DNA of 64,000 nt from Cymbidium sinense (taxonomy: Eukaryota; Streptophyta; Magnoliopsida; Asparagales; Orchidaceae). The stretch's first letter is position 1; each line of letters begins with the position of its first letter. The stretch spans positions 57,753,436-57,817,435 of the forward strand of contig CM038232.1 in NCBI GenBank assembly GCA_021442155.1. The letters run 5' to 3'. Under the pieces are notes generated by a model. That model saw nothing but the letters and a program-made list of their open reading frames with translations, was not told the DNA's origin and did not search any database. The position numbers were made by a program, and so were the translations under genes. Positions 34,161 to 46,870 of this stretch are shown here, in pieces.

Positions 34161-36130
34161 AGAAGAAAGAAAGTCTCAACCACTTATGGTAAGAAAGAAT
34201 TTATAGATTCTATAAGAAAAGTGTGATAATCTAGATGTCACATTGAGCATTAAGTAAAAAAAATGATTATTCAAATCCCACAAATATCTTGAATGATAGA
34301 AGCTACCCAAAAAATAAGTAATGCCTAGTAGCTGAATAAAAAATTAAAAAGTGTTGGCAAGTTAAGAAAATATATAATATTTATTATTTTATTTTTTAAT
34401 TTTACAAAATGAGTATAAAGTTCAACATACTCATTACAACCCTTAAACATCTTTTTTTAATAATTAAATTACAAGTTTTGTTCCATTCTTTAATGAGTCC
34501 ACCTTTCTCACATATATATTCAAATAAGAAATTCATGCTAGAAAGGGAAAGGGAAGTACTCTACAACTTGACTAAGTTCTAATGTTATCTCGACACTCTA
34601 GTCATGAAGCTATGTTGATACTCCACCTCCAAGGACTACTGCTGCTTTAACTCTAGCTTCAGCTATGATCGTAGCTCACATATGTCTAGCTGGAATGAGT
34701 CTAGGACTTCTTTTATGAGAGTGACCTTCCTAGTAGAGAGTGGTGACCTTAAAAGAGACAGTGAATACAAATTCCTCTATCTCCATATCATCTCCCTACT
34801 GCCGAGAAGACTTGCCCTTGCATACTATCTATGAGCAAGAGAAGAAAAAATTATCAACATCTCTTTGCTGTTAGTTAAAGTGCAGATGGTTGCTATGATG
34901 TGAGGCTCTATGGATGCTCCTTGCTAGTGTGAACTCTCCAACAAGTCCACGTGCAATATAACCAAGCTAGTCTGCGGCAAAATTAGAGTCACCGCTAGTC
35001 AACAAGAAATAAATTCATTAATACTGAAAAAAAATTTTGATGAGATGATTTGCTATATCAAGTAAATGGAATTTCTTTGTACTCAAAATATGGCCTAGTA
35101 AATCACCCATGGAAAGGTGAAAATATTTTACAAGGCTACCTAGACTGTGGGAGAAAATAACTTGAAGTGTTGTTCAGTGTCCCTCACTGAGGCTTGAATG
35201 CTAATCACGTTCAACTGTGATCAAAGAAGAAATTTAAAAGTGTTGATAAACGAACTCATAAATGGTGAGTCTTACTTCAGAAGGCACTCTTCTACAATAG
35301 CTTTTATAATAGATTTTCCAATCATTCAACTCAGAACTTCTTGTGTTAGATCAAAGGTTCATCCTCTCCTCCCTCCCTCCCATGGACCTTCATAGCAGTC
35401 AATTGGATGAGGACTCATCATAATAATCCAACCTTCAATAAAGTGAGTACATGATCCTTATTGTAGGTTTGTGGAGGTAGCTAGAGCTAAAGTTTCTACA
35501 ATGAGGAGCTGGGGTGCTCACATTGGCCACATGAATGGCAATTACCTCTTCCAACTTTTTGGTTTTCTTGGCCTTCTTTCAAAGACCTGCCCACAGATTC
35601 ATAGGGTCAATGTCACCATGAGGCTTCTTGGCATCCATAAGATTGTGTTTTTTAGTTTTGTAGACTTGACCCCAAAAAATTAAAAAATCTATCCGAGTAA
35701 GAAGCTGAAGAAAATGTTAAGTGCAGTAAAAAAGATAGAATGATCTATTTATAGCCTCTAGTGTGTTGGAAAATTAGATTTAGTAATATATTGATGTGAC
35801 CTCTCATAATTGCATAAATTTTCTTAAGTCATTAAATGTTTATAATTAATCATTATATTCATTCTTCTATTCTTTTTGGGAAGTATCTCTACAAGAAGTA
35901 GAAGAACGAGGGAGCTAAATGTATACACAGAGTAGCAAGTAGTCCTAAGCGACCTGACTAGTCTATTTACCAAATAAGCATACTCACCATAAAGGGTACT
36001 CAACAATAAATGTTACCAGAATAAGTGTACTCACTGGAAGGTGTACCCAATAATTGAAGATCAACCTGAGCCAACAAGTCAAAGACTTAGATAATAATGA
36101 CCTAAAGAACAAGCCATAAGTCCGATAGAA
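34161..36130 (-). other. Decayed sequence, possible minus-strand ORF pieces
   Basis: Short minus-strand open pieces occur, for example VIFSHSLGSLVKYFHLSMGD with LSTKKFHLLDIANHLI near 35,030-35,140. They have no recognised family. 35,890-36,060 repeats a short phrase (aagcatactcacc, agtgtactcactgg). There is nothing else to report. Confidence 0.3.
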
Positions 36131-36156
36131 AGTGAATACTTAAAGAAATAAGTTGG

Positions 36157-36356
36157 CTACTGTTATCAACCCAATTCTTACTCACATATATGCACAATGA
36201 TGGGCTACTCTTCCCTACTATCTATCAATTATGTACTTTCTCACATGTGTACCCATCACCGGCCTAGGTGGATATCCACTTATACTTGATTTACCTTATG
36301 TATACTTTCTATGTATAGTCACCCCTTGGTATTATAAAGGGGAACTCTCTCTGGGG

Positions 36357-36387
<31 letters not shown>

Positions 36388-36580
36388 TATAGGACCTTGG
36401 TCTTTGTACTTTAATTTTAAGAATAAATAATATTATTTCTCTTACACTTCATTACTTTGTTGTATTCATGTTTGTAATATTTTTTTCTTGACCATATTTT
36501 TTAAGTATCTCAAAAGGTTCCCCTCAATCCACGGACAAATTTGAATTCAATAATTACCACCTCTCACTAAGTTTGGTTAA
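36157..36580 (+). repeat. LTR-like end with TATA box and CT tract
   Basis: On the + strand GGTATTATAAAGGGG (about 36,330-36,344) is a TATA-like promoter. It is followed by a CT tract and, about 60-70 bp on, by TTAAGAATAAATAATATT (about 36,417-36,434) with a polyadenylation-like signal. This promoter-R-polyA order is typical of plant LTRs. The LTR borders and family are not clear. Confidence 0.5.
36359..36389. repeat. (TC)n microsatellite
   Basis: A pure CT tract of about 30 bp just after the TATA-like element. Confidence 0.97.
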
Positions 36581-36787
36581 TTTTGATGGTTTTATGGTTA
36601 GGAAAGTTGGGGGAAGGCTCAGTTCTTCTCCTTAGGTGATGGCTAATGTGTGTGAGGCTTTAAAAGTGCATGAAATAATATGGGGTTGAGATTTTGAATT
36701 TGGTTGACATTACCACCAATAATGGAGTTCATGGCTGGCTAGCTAAGAGAATTTTTGTTGACAATATACCTAGTGTATCTCACCATT
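36581..36787. other. Unassigned stretch between two LTR-like segments
   Basis: No gene or repeat recognised. Confidence 0.4.
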
Positions 36788-39163
36788 TGATTTGATGATA
36801 ACAAACCTTGTGTAATATGAACTAATATATATTTTCATGATAAATTATTCATATTAATCATTATGAATGTCATTCTTAATTTAGATTTAGGATGCTAAAG
36901 CTATTGGACATGAATTGGGTAAGAATTTTTCTAGGATTAACTATATTAAGGCAAATTAAAAGCTCACAAAAATAAAATAAATCATTCATTCATTTCAAAA
37001 TAATTTATTTGAGAATTATTCATAAATTCTGCATTTCATATTTATAATTATTCTTCAAATTATTCATTTTAGATAATGTGAACTAAATGCAATAACTTTG
37101 TTACATTTTTTGTAACTTAAATTAAGTTCACATTTCATTAAATTATTCTCATGATTAGTCATGTTCATTATCCATTTATTCAATGCACGAATCTAAATTA
37201 ACCAAATATTATTCAAGGTATTATTTTTCTCTCTTAATGTCCCAATCTTCTCTCTTCTTCCTATCTCTCATCCTAAACCTTTTTGACCAAATTTTTTCAT
37301 TCTTATTTGCTAAATAATTGTGTGAGAGTTATTAAAATTATTTTCATAATTATCCCTTATTTTCTAAATTAAAAAATTCATCTATTTGAATCTTTAATTT
37401 AAATTATCTTGAATTTAAATTAAATATTCTTTTGATTACATATGCAGCTTTGAACTCTCCTATTCATGGAATATTATGTGGCTGATCATATGGTAATATA
37501 GTTGATTTAATTTGAATTAATTTGAATTTATTTGAGTTAATTCAAATTCAATTAAAATAAGCCATGGAATTATCTTCTTTCCTTTATATAAATTCTAGTT
37601 TGGAAACCTCCTTTGGCCAACTATATCTTTATTCATATTCAAATTAATCTCTTAATGAAATTTCATTTAAACTCTCTTAATATCTGATCCATCATTATTT
37701 AATTCAAATTAAGTACATTAAAATAAATTTAATCTATTTTAAAAGTAGCCAAATTTTTAAATATTATTCGGATTTTATTAAATAAAGCTTGTATGTTATC
37801 TCTTTCCTTTCTTCATTCAATCATAATGAATTGATTGAATATTCCATGATATTGCATTAAATATTAATTGAATCCCATCATGGAAACATTCTTTTTGGCC
37901 AACCATATATCATGCTTAATTTAAATTAATCAAAATATAAGTTATTTCCTTTTTCACTTGGACAGTTAATTATCTCATGACTTGTTTAGTAATAATTCAA
38001 AGTTTCTTCTCCTCTCTCTCTCTCTATTGATAGACCACATAATCATTAACTTCTTAATTACATTATAAATCAGGTCATATGATGAATTGATTCAAATTAA
38101 ATCACATTCCAAAATTAATTTTCCACCATATCCCCTATTTTTGTCAATTTTCTTCATCATGCTAAATTAATTTAATTTAATTAATTCAAATTGAATCACT
38201 TACTAATTAAACCTTCCCTCTTACTTTCTTTGGTCGAAATCCCTCTTATATAATTTTAATTTCAAATTTATTTTTAATTAAACCAACCTTCCATATTAAA
38301 TTCCCATCTTTGGCTGATTTTTTTTATCTCATTCCTTTTATTTTCGTTTTTATTGGTTTATAATTAAATTATTTCCAAATGAGTTTCACTCCTATTTTTC
38401 CTTCTCTTGGCCGAACATCCCCTTGTCTTATAAATAATGTTCTTTAGACTAGGTTATCTCTCTTGGAAAAATCTCTCTTAGAGAAACTCTCTCTTGGTCA
38501 AATTTCTACAAAACCTCTAGAGATCATTTCTTAGTGAGTCAAGTGCTAATTTCTTCATCCATTTTCCATCCTCCAACCTACAAGTTATTGTCTTGAGAAT
38601 TGCATAAAAGAACTTGGAGGATTGGTGGATTTCCTTGTGGCCTAAAGCTTAACAAGGTGCTTTCATTCTAGTTTGTGATTTTACATGATAAGTGACCTTG
38701 TTCTCCTTCTTGACTTGAGTTTCTTATGCATTTCTTCAATTTATTTTGTGCTTAACTTATCTATTTCTACACTTTATCAAGTTGGTCAAAAGCTTCATGC
38801 TTGATGAATTAAAGTGTATTATTGCAAGTTATTTTCTCTACATTATTCTTACATGTTCTAAAGAGAGATTATTTTCTTTGTGATTATTACATATAAAATA
38901 CTTATGAGTAACAAGTTCTATTACTTTGAAATCATCTCATCTTTTACATAAATAATAATTTCTTTAAAAAGAGACTTCATCTGAGTTTATGTGATTTAAG
39001 ATTTCATTTTCATTTGATCTGTTAAAAAACTCTAAGTCTCTTTCTAACAAGTGATTGATTCAAGTTTCAAATCATTATTGTGCTATATTTCAAATCATAA
39101 ATTAAATCACCTTGATTTTAAGTTATTATATTTACAACAAATATTTAAAGATTCATTTACATC

Positions 39164-39169
<6 letters not shown>

Positions 39170-39253
<84 letters not shown>
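39170..39253. repeat. (AT)n microsatellite inside the LTR
   Basis: A pure AT tract of about 84 bp. The inverted partner LTR lacks it at the matching place. Confidence 0.97.
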
Positions 39254-39255
<2 letters not shown>

Positions 39256-39411
39256 CAATTTTAATTATTGTTGAAATTTAAATATCAATTAAAGTGAGAT
39301 ATATTTCATTCCTTTGAATTTACTAGCTTTAATATTGTTGTAGATGGGTTGTGAGGACAAAATTATTTTAAAATTGAGAGTTAGATCCTTCTTTCTCCTA
39401 TTTATTATTGG

Positions 39412-39550
39412 GTTGTACTTGCTCGTTAAGAAAAGTACGTTGTTGAGTTATACTTGCTAATTAGGGAAAGTACATTCTTGGGTTATACTTGTCTATTAAG
39501 AAGAGTATGGTGTTGGATTGTACTTGCCCGTGAAGAAGAGTACGGTAGAT
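39412..39550 (+). repeat. Tandem units of about 46 bp near the LTR 3' end
   Basis: Variants of gggttgtacttgctcgttaagaaaagtacgttg occur about three to four times. The inverted partner has the same unit at about 44,020-44,102 in fewer copies. Confidence 0.75.
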
Positions 39551-39719
39551 TTGTTATAATCTCATTTTGACATAGTGAATTCTTTGTTTGGGTTGCTAGG
39601 CGTGGATGTAGGCCGAATTTTGGGGTTTCACCGAGTCACGTAAAATCTATGTGTTCTCTTTCTTTATTTTTTCTACACTTTTCCTTTCAATCATGCTTTC
39701 TTCTATTCACATTATAATT

Positions 39720-40824
39720 TTTTTGAGGATTGGGTGACCTATTAGGCTTTAGAGGAGGCTTGACTTGGGTTAGCTCAACTTAATTCAATTTGACCTAAAT
39801 TGGTCAGGTTGAGTCAAGTGACCTAATTAGTCCTGTTTGGGATTTGATTGAGCTTAAACATGTTTGAGGAGTCACTTGGAGTGATCAGGGTTGATTGGTT
39901 GCAATAAGTTAATGTTAAATTTGAATTTGGCCCAAAGTGGGCCAAACTATGTTAAATTGGTTTTCTTGGGTCCATTGGTCAAATATGTTAAATTTAACTG
40001 AAGAAAAGGTTAAATTGGGTTTAATTATATATTTAAAGTTATTTGGAATATTCCATTTGGTTCAATCTCAATCTAATTTGATTTTGGCTCAATAGAATCC
40101 ATTTGGTCTATTCAGGTTAACTAGTCTAATTAAGCAAAATTTGGGCTTGGTTGAGTTAGTATGATGGTTTTAGCTTTAGGGAGTGCTCAATTTTATTTAA
40201 TTTTGATAAAATTTTACTTAGGCTTTTTGGGCCCAGATGAGTCCATTTAGGTTAAATGGCCTTATAAATTAAACCTCAACTAAATTTAGATTTATGATTA
40301 ATTAAACTTTAATTACATTTATAAGCTTTTATTTTGATGCAATTTGTTTTGATTTTTATTTTTTTTTTGGTTTGAATTTTTGTTCAATAAGACTTAAATG
40401 AGCCAATTTTCGTTAAGCAACCCAATTACCAACTAAAAGTCTAGTGTATTTAGATTTTAGTTCAAATTTATTTCATCTTGAGCTTTGTTCAATTTTATTG
40501 AATTTAAGAGTGTGTGAATTCATTCAACCTATTTGGGCTATGACAGGTCTTGGTGGGGCCCATTAGCTTATTCTATGTTTACTCTTAGGTTGTGATTTTA
40601 GTATAACTTTAGCTTAGATTTGATTTTTTTTAAAATTTCATTTCACTTGATTATGATTTCTATTTTAGTTTTATTTATTTATTTAGTTTAGTTTTGATTT
40701 TAGTGTACACTTAACCACTAAGAAACTGTCGTAATTGCCTAAGCAAGGAAGCTCCTACTCCAGAATTGAAGCTCTAAGCAGTAGGAAAAGGCTAGGTGTT
40801 AGCCTTGTTAAAAATGAGGTGAAT
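39720..40824 (-). repeat. Fragment of a Tat-family LTR, minus orientation
   Basis: On the minus strand it starts near 40,824 with TATTCACCTCATTTTT, comparable to TGTTGACCTCACTTTTT at 26,690. It continues with taggagcttcc and cttagtggttaagtgtacac, paralleling the same places in that LTR. The rest has the same GGTCAA/TTGGGTC-rich wording. It is diverged from the copies at 1-1012 and 23,161-26,690 and is cut at 39,720 by the second-family LTR. Confidence 0.5.
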
Positions 40825-40859
40825 AATGACTAAGAAATATTCCTTTTGTAGGTATTAAA

Positions 40860-41460
40860 CAAACACTTCGAAAAACTTTATGGTTTATTCTCTTAGGGGT
40901 TGAAGGTTTCCTCGAGATCCTGTAAGTGTTGTTCATCACTATGACTTTTGACAAGTAGATCATCAACATATGCCTCAATGTTCCTATTCTTGTAGAAGTA
41001 AAAAATTGTATCCATTAAATGCTAATATGTCACATCAAAATTTTTGAGACTAAAATGCATCACAGTGTAACAAAAAGTTCCTTCAATAATAATAACTGAT
41101 ATCTTGTTTTTATTTATTAGGTGCATCCTTATCTTGTGGTATCTAGAAAAGGCATCTAGAAAACTTGAGTCATTAGTGCCCCACTAAAGCTTCAACCATT
41201 GTGTCAATGTTTGAAAGTAGATATGAATCCTTAAGACATGCATTGTTTGTCTTTCTTAAATCAACACACATACTCCATTTGCCATTAACCTTCTTCACCA
41301 TGAATAAGTTGGAAACCCACTCGAGGTATTTGACTTCTAAAATGAAACTTGCTTGTAAGAGTTGTGATGTTTCTTCCATAATTTCTATGTTGACTTAGGA
41401 GTATCTTCTTTTTGTTTCATTTATGGAAAGTTTTTTAGTAATGTGTTGTGTTTGTGATAA
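40860..41460 (-). pseudogene. Decayed reverse transcriptase of element 4 (Tat-like), minus strand
   Basis: Reading from 41,460 down: ITKKLSINETKRRYS and IEIMEETSQLLQASFILEVKY, then LEWVSNLFMVKKVNGKWSMC with VDLRKTNNACLKDSYLLSNID, the canonical fingers/palm of Ty3/Gypsy RT. This part is open for 68 codons (41,379-41,173). FLDTTR marks the first catalytic Asp (about 41,150). FYKNRNIEAYVDDLLVKSH has the YVDD box at 40,970-40,959. DEQHLQDLEETFNP and KCLF end it near 40,865, after which the LTR fragment begins. RNase H and integrase are missing. Frameshifts separate the palm parts. Confidence 0.88.
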
Positions 41461-42579
41461 ATGTTGTTTGGATTGACATCTCTGAGGTAAGAAAAAAATA
41501 TTTAAATTCTTACGTAAGAATGAAATAAGCAAAAATTTGAACATACCTTTAATTTTGTTGCTCAAGGGTAGTTTCTTCTTATTAAGTTTCTTTCATTGAC
41601 TGGACTTCTTCAACGACATTGACTCGAGTTTGCTAGTGGCTCATTATGTATGGAGTTAAGATGGCATTGCCTCAATTATATAATGCTCTAATAGTTATTT
41701 CCACTCATATGGATAGAAAATTTATTAGCATGTGCTTCATAGAGGGAACAAATTTAAATTCATTAAACAACTATCTTCCAAAAATATTGATGTACGTGGA
41801 AGAAGCCCAAGGTACTAGAAAATCAATTTATTTTTCAAGGAGCGATGGATTCTCCTCCCCATGAGACTAGTAAAGTAAGGAGTCCCTTCGGCTAACACCT
41901 TTCTCCTAAAAATCTTACAAGTGATCCATATGCAGAGTAGAGATTCTTTAGATTAAGTCCCTGTGTTTGGCAAGATCAAAGAACAATACATTCGCCAAAC
42001 TTCTTGTGCCAATCAAGATATGCATGTCCTTGAAGTGGTTAATAATTACAATGATAATGATAGCATCATTGCACAAATTATGTTGCTTTGTCAAATCTTC
42101 ATTGCTAAAAGATATAAGGATTTTAATAGAGGTTAGCATGCTTCACCCTTAATGATATTCCTCAAACATCTCTTCTTTTATAAATCCAACTCTAGTCCAC
42201 TCAAGATCATAAAATGCTTGGCTACTACCTTTTATCAGTTAGGCATGTTATGTTTATCATGATTTGTTACTTCTTCTAGACGTTGGGCCAAATACTCCTT
42301 TAACATTCCTTATTGGAATAGTTTTAAAGAAAATTCAATATTATGGTTAATGTCGTTGTGGTAGAGGAATCACTTGTTTGGATCTTGAGGCGCCCTAGCT
42401 CTCATTAGACTAAGCCACCAATAGAATTCCTTTATTTGGATTACAGTTAGGATTTTCTAAATTGTATGGGTTAGTGGTGGAAAATTTATCTCAAGTAATT
42501 GTAATCAACAATAATAATTCTAAAACTTTTGGTTATCCTGTCAGGGTAATTTGTTATTCCTTTGCTCCTATTATTTTTA
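41461..42579 (-). other. Region between gag and RT remnants of element 4
   Basis: By position this should be protease and linker. No protease motif was seen. Open pieces on either strand are short and without a family. Confidence 0.35.
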
Positions 42580-42852
42580 TTAGGCAATGATATCATCCGA
42601 CATCTTTCTCTTCAAAAATATGCACCTAAAGGACATCCTAGTTTCTAGTATGAGGTTTTGTACATTGTTGTACTTGTAAGCTTTCTCATGAGCTCCTCCA
42701 TGTTGTTAAGAAAGTCAATCATCATCATGAATTTGGATTCTTCATGAACTAGTACTTAGAAAAGGCATTCTTGGCTACTCCCCTTTCATCTTAGTGATTT
42801 TGTGAGTGGCGGAATTAAAATGAGTGATGTAACTATGTAGTGTTTTACCCCA
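42580..42852 (-). pseudogene. Decayed gag of element 4, minus strand
   Basis: GKTLHSYITHFNSATHKITK (42,849-42,790) matches the capsid-domain pattern ESL--YI--FN-A---I of Ty3/Gypsy gag. GAHEKAYKYNN (about 42,690-42,658) matches the later EL---A-KY-- pattern, and RCIFLKRKMSDDII follows. The order gag then RT on the minus strand agrees with the RT remnant at 40,860-41,460. It has stops and is not translatable. Confidence 0.6.
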
Positions 42853-43849
42853 CTAGTAAAAAAAATAAGTTGTTTCTTGATCTTATGGGTTTCTTGCAAG
42901 TTGAACTATATGGTGAAAGTACAAGGTAGGTAGGAAACTCTACTTGACTTGAGGCCAACAAAGCTGTCTTACTAGATCATGCATTTTAAGGCATCACTAA
43001 TATTAGGGAGTGTAGTAAGATGTGGTTATTTGGGTTGGTGTTTCCAAGGTAAACCTCCTTTGGTGGGGCAATTATTCTCTATATACTAATGGGTTCATCT
43101 TGATAACCTCAATGTCATCTCGAGGAGTGCTTCAAAGACCTACAATTTGTAAGAGTGTCGTAGTAATGCCTTTTGGTCTTAGGTTGTTTCATATAATAAG
43201 CTGATTAAGTTGGGACCATGCCTTACTTTCAGTTACTAAAAGACGTCTAACTTCCAACCAATAGTGTAAAAAAAAAATTAGCCAGTTTTTTTGATGCTAT
43301 AGATTGAAGAGGGTTGCAAAAAAATATGAAATTAAGTGTTCAATTAAATAAGTTATGCTAAGTAAGTTACTTGATGAGAAAATGTTGTAAAATGAAAGAA
43401 TAGAGAAATGAAAGGCATGTCCATGTTATAACACAAATATTTAAAGTGGTTTGGTAGTTAGTACTTTGACCTACATCACAAAGGTGATGGAGTAGTTTTA
43501 TCTCACTAAAATTAGATATGAAGTAGAATATTTGATATGTCCCTCTCTCTAAAATAGAGTTTAAAAAGCTATTCACAACTATCCTTTCAAATACAAACTT
43601 AAGTTGGGGAAATAGTTAATGTACAACATGGGGAAGGTGCTTTTTTAGTATGAAAAGTTCTTCGATAGTCTCGCTCATTGTAAATTTCTAGCCTCCAAAA
43701 AGATCCTCTACACTTGTATTTATATCTTGATTCACTTAAGTAGTGACCGTTATATCTTTAATGAATCCTTTATGCTTCTTGGGTAAATCAACCTTTGAAG
43801 ATATTGTTATTTAGCTATAGCACCCAGGAGAAATAACATAACAATCAAC
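42853..43849 (-). other. Upstream part of element 4, nothing recognised
   Basis: AT-rich, with stops in all frames. The word tttaaagtggtttggtagtta (43,440) is of a kind common near LTR ends, but it is not diagnostic. Confidence 0.3.
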
Positions 43850-46570
43850 AATAGCAGAAAAGTAAAGTGTAGAAAATAAAGAAAGAGAACATAGAGATTT
43901 TTATGTGGTTCAGTCAAACCCCAAAAATCGGCCTATGTCAATGCCTAACCACCCAGGCTAGGATTTCACTAAATCAAAATTAAGCTTACAACAAATCTCC
44001 CTTACTCTCCTTCACGAGTAAGTACAACCCTATACTGTACTTTTCTTAACGGGCAAGTATAACCCAACCACGTACTTTCCTTAATGGGAAAGTACAACCC
44101 AATAAAAAAATAAGAAAGAGGAATATGAAAGTATATAACTCCCACTTTAAAAGTATTTTTCTCTTATAACCTACTTACAATAATATTAAGGTAAGTGAAA
44201 GCAAAAATAAGAAAGATAACTCGCTTTAGTTTGTATTTAAAATTGAATGCAATGATACAATAGAAAGATGTATATGATGCAAGTGAATATTTAAATTGTT
44301 TAAAGAGAATATAAGAACTTGAAATCAGAATTATTTAGATAATGATCTAAAGTATGGCACAATAATAATTTTGAAACTAAACCAATCAACTTTTGTATGA
44401 AAACTTAAGTTTTGAAAAGATCAAATGAATATGCAATATTAAAGCACATAAACTCAATTGAAGTCTCTTTTAAAAGAACTATCACATATGCAAAAGATGA
44501 GACAATTTAAAGAAGAGAACACTTGCTACCCACAAGTGTTCTTAATAAAATAATCAACAAAAAATAAATCTCACTTAAGGATATGTAAGAATAAAGAAGT
44601 GAGAAAGATTTCCAAGCACAAAATTTTAACCAAACATAATCAAAGCTTTCGACCAACATGAAAATGATATATAAAGATATTTTAAGCACTAAGCAAATTG
44701 ATCAAACCATAAGATACCTTAAGCCAAGAAATAGATCAAGGTCACACACATAAGTATCAAAAACTAAATTAGAGGAACCTTGAATATCTCTCGACCAAAA
44801 GGATTTGCACCACTCCAACATCTTTTGATCAAGCTTCAAAGAAATCACTTGTAGGAAGGAAGAGGAAGGATGATGAAGATGTTAGTACTTGAATCGCAAA
44901 GAGAAATCTCTAAGAAAAAAGTTAGCAAGGGTTCGGCTAAGAGAGAAAAAGTTCAAGAGAGAACAACCTAGTCTTAAGAGCATTATAAATAAGACAAGGA
45001 TTCAAGGGGGGTCGGCCAAGAAGAGGGAAAATGTGATGGAAAATACTTTAGGAAGTAATTTAACTTAAATAAAATTAATTTGAATGATGAAGGGTTCGAC
45101 CAAGGCAATGAAGAGGGAAATCCTATTTGATAAGAGGATTTGATTTGAATTAAGCAAATTGAATTTCAATTTGCATGGTGTGGATTTTAGCCAAGGAAAC
45201 TTAGGGGGAAGATACACATGATAAGATATTCAATTTGAATCAATCAAATTAATTAGATTTTGCATGTAGAAAATTCGTCCAAGGGAACTTTGAGGAAAAT
45301 TTTATAAAGAGATTAAATTTTAATCAATTGATCTCATGACAAGATCTTCAAATTAATTTGAAGGTTAATTGGCATGTGGGATGGCTAAGAGATAGAGAAG
45401 AAAGGGAGAGTTTGAATTATTAGCAAACAAAATATAAAATCATTAATTAGCTAACTAAAGAGGACAATAATTCTAATTTGATTAATTAAACTGGGTAATA
45501 GATAGCGTCAACCAAGAGAGCCTCCATGATGAGATTCAATTAATATTCAATGAAATATAATGGAATATTCAATCAATTTATCTTGATTGATTGAAAGAAG
45601 AAAAGATATTATTCTAGAACATTTTTAAATTAAATCCAATGGAAATATTAAAATTCGGCCAAGCTTCCCTCCAAAAATGTACTTAATTTAAATTAAATGA
45701 TGATGAATCAGATCTTAGTAGAATTCAAATCAATATTCATCATGTGCTTAATTTGATTTTAACTAAAGATATGGCCATGGGAAGTTTTCGAAAATAGAAT
45801 TTATATAAAAGGAAAGAGGATAATTTCATGGCTTATTTTAATTGAATTTGAATTAACTCAAATATATTCAAATTAATTCAAATTAAATCAATTAGAGTAG
45901 CATATGATCACACAAAACATTCCATAAAGAGCTAACTTCAAACTTGCACATGTAAGCAAGAGAATATTTAATTTGAATTCAAATAAATAAATTTTTTAAT
46001 CTAGAAAAATGGAATAACTATGGAAATAATTTGAATAGATCTCACATGATTTATTTTGTAAATAATCATGAATGAACTTGCCCAAAAAGGTTTAGGATGA
46101 GAGATAGGATAGGAGAGAGGAAACTAGGATAATATGAGAGAGAAATGAATAATTTTGGATAATTTAGATTTATGCATTGAACAAATGGATAATGAACATG
46201 ACTAAGGAAATACTTTAATGAAATGTGAACTTAATTTAACTTGCATGGAAGCACAATAAATGGAACAAAGTTTATGCATTTAGCTCACATTATTCAAAAT
46301 GAATAATTTGAAGAATAATTGAAAATATGAAATGTAGACTTTATGAATAATTCTAAAATAAATTATTTTGAAATGAATGAATGATTTATTTTATTTTAGT
46401 GAGCTTTTCATTTACCTTAATATAATTAATCCTAGAAAACGTCCAACCCAGTTTAGGTCCAATAGCTTTAGCATCCTAAAATGACCAAAGAACCTGGAGT
46501 TGGAGAATTTTTTTGCACACTTGAACTTGATCAATAGCATTTGGACATGTGTTTATTATCATCAAAATCA
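43850..46570 (-). repeat. Second-family LTR, minus orientation (inverted partner)
   Basis: On the minus strand it starts at 46,570 (TGATTTTGATGATAATAAA) and runs to about 43,850, matching 36,788-39,700. A TATA-like GCATTATAAATAAG lies at about 44,996-44,983. Differences from the partner are many single-base changes, the missing (AT)n tract and fewer 46-bp units. The 3' border is approximate. Confidence 0.75.
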
Positions 46571-46599
46571 ATCTCTTATGAGATGGGGCTCATGAAGTC

Positions 46600-46870
46600 A
46601 ACAAATATTCCAAATTTGGCGTAATCATTGTTCATAGTTATGAGGTGGCCTAGATGAATTAATCCATTGGCACATTGAATACATCAAGGTTTCACATATA
46701 ATAGCTTATCTATAGCATGTGGAATAGGGATCTTGAAATGCCCCTAAGATATTTATGCCATTTCCAAAGAGGCAAAGACATGTTCAATACTTTAATGTGT
46801 GGATCATGTAGGTCCTAATTATCTTGCAATAAGTGACACCGATTCAAGTTTAAAGTGGGAACCATCCAAA
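46600..46870 (-). pseudogene. Possible integrase zinc-domain remnant, minus strand
   Basis: Minus-strand pieces EHVFASLEMA, then GHFKIPIPHAIDKLLYVKP and CIQCANGLIHLGHLI resemble the Ty3/Gypsy integrase N-terminal region. There a H--G--A-KIL--GYFWPT---DA--YV-KC--CQ pattern precedes the WPF--WG-D-IGPI segment. DYAKFGIFVDFMSPIS (about 46,625-46,580) could be that last segment. It is weak, frameshifted, and based on pattern memory. It cannot belong to element 4 in simple order, because it lies upstream of the element 4 gag. Confidence 0.4.

Larger units (their letters stand above)
36788..39700 (+). repeat. Second-family LTR, + orientation
   Basis: It matches the reverse complement of 43,850-46,570 end to end. 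It starts TGATTTGATGATAACAAA at 36,788, and the partner starts TGATTTTGATGATAATAAA at 46,570 on the minus strand. Shared internal marks are ttaggatgctaaagctattgg (36,887), a TATA-like CTTATAAATAATG (38,427) and ctctctcttgg runs. Near 39,600 aggccgaattttggggttt and ttctctttctttatttt are shared. The right end near 39,700 is approximate. The start wording is common in LTRs of some plant elements, but no coding region of its own is attached, so the superfamily is left open. Confidence 0.75.

Noticed and set aside
39051..39281. 76-codon open stretch
   Set aside because: It is mostly a translated (AT)n microsatellite (Tyr-Ile repeats), not a gene.
46597..46603. TGTTGAC on the minus strand as the LTR start
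   Set aside because: Homology to the partner LTR begins at TGATTTTGATGATAA (46,570). The TGTTGAC word at 36,756 in the partner has unrelated sequence between, so it is coincidental.
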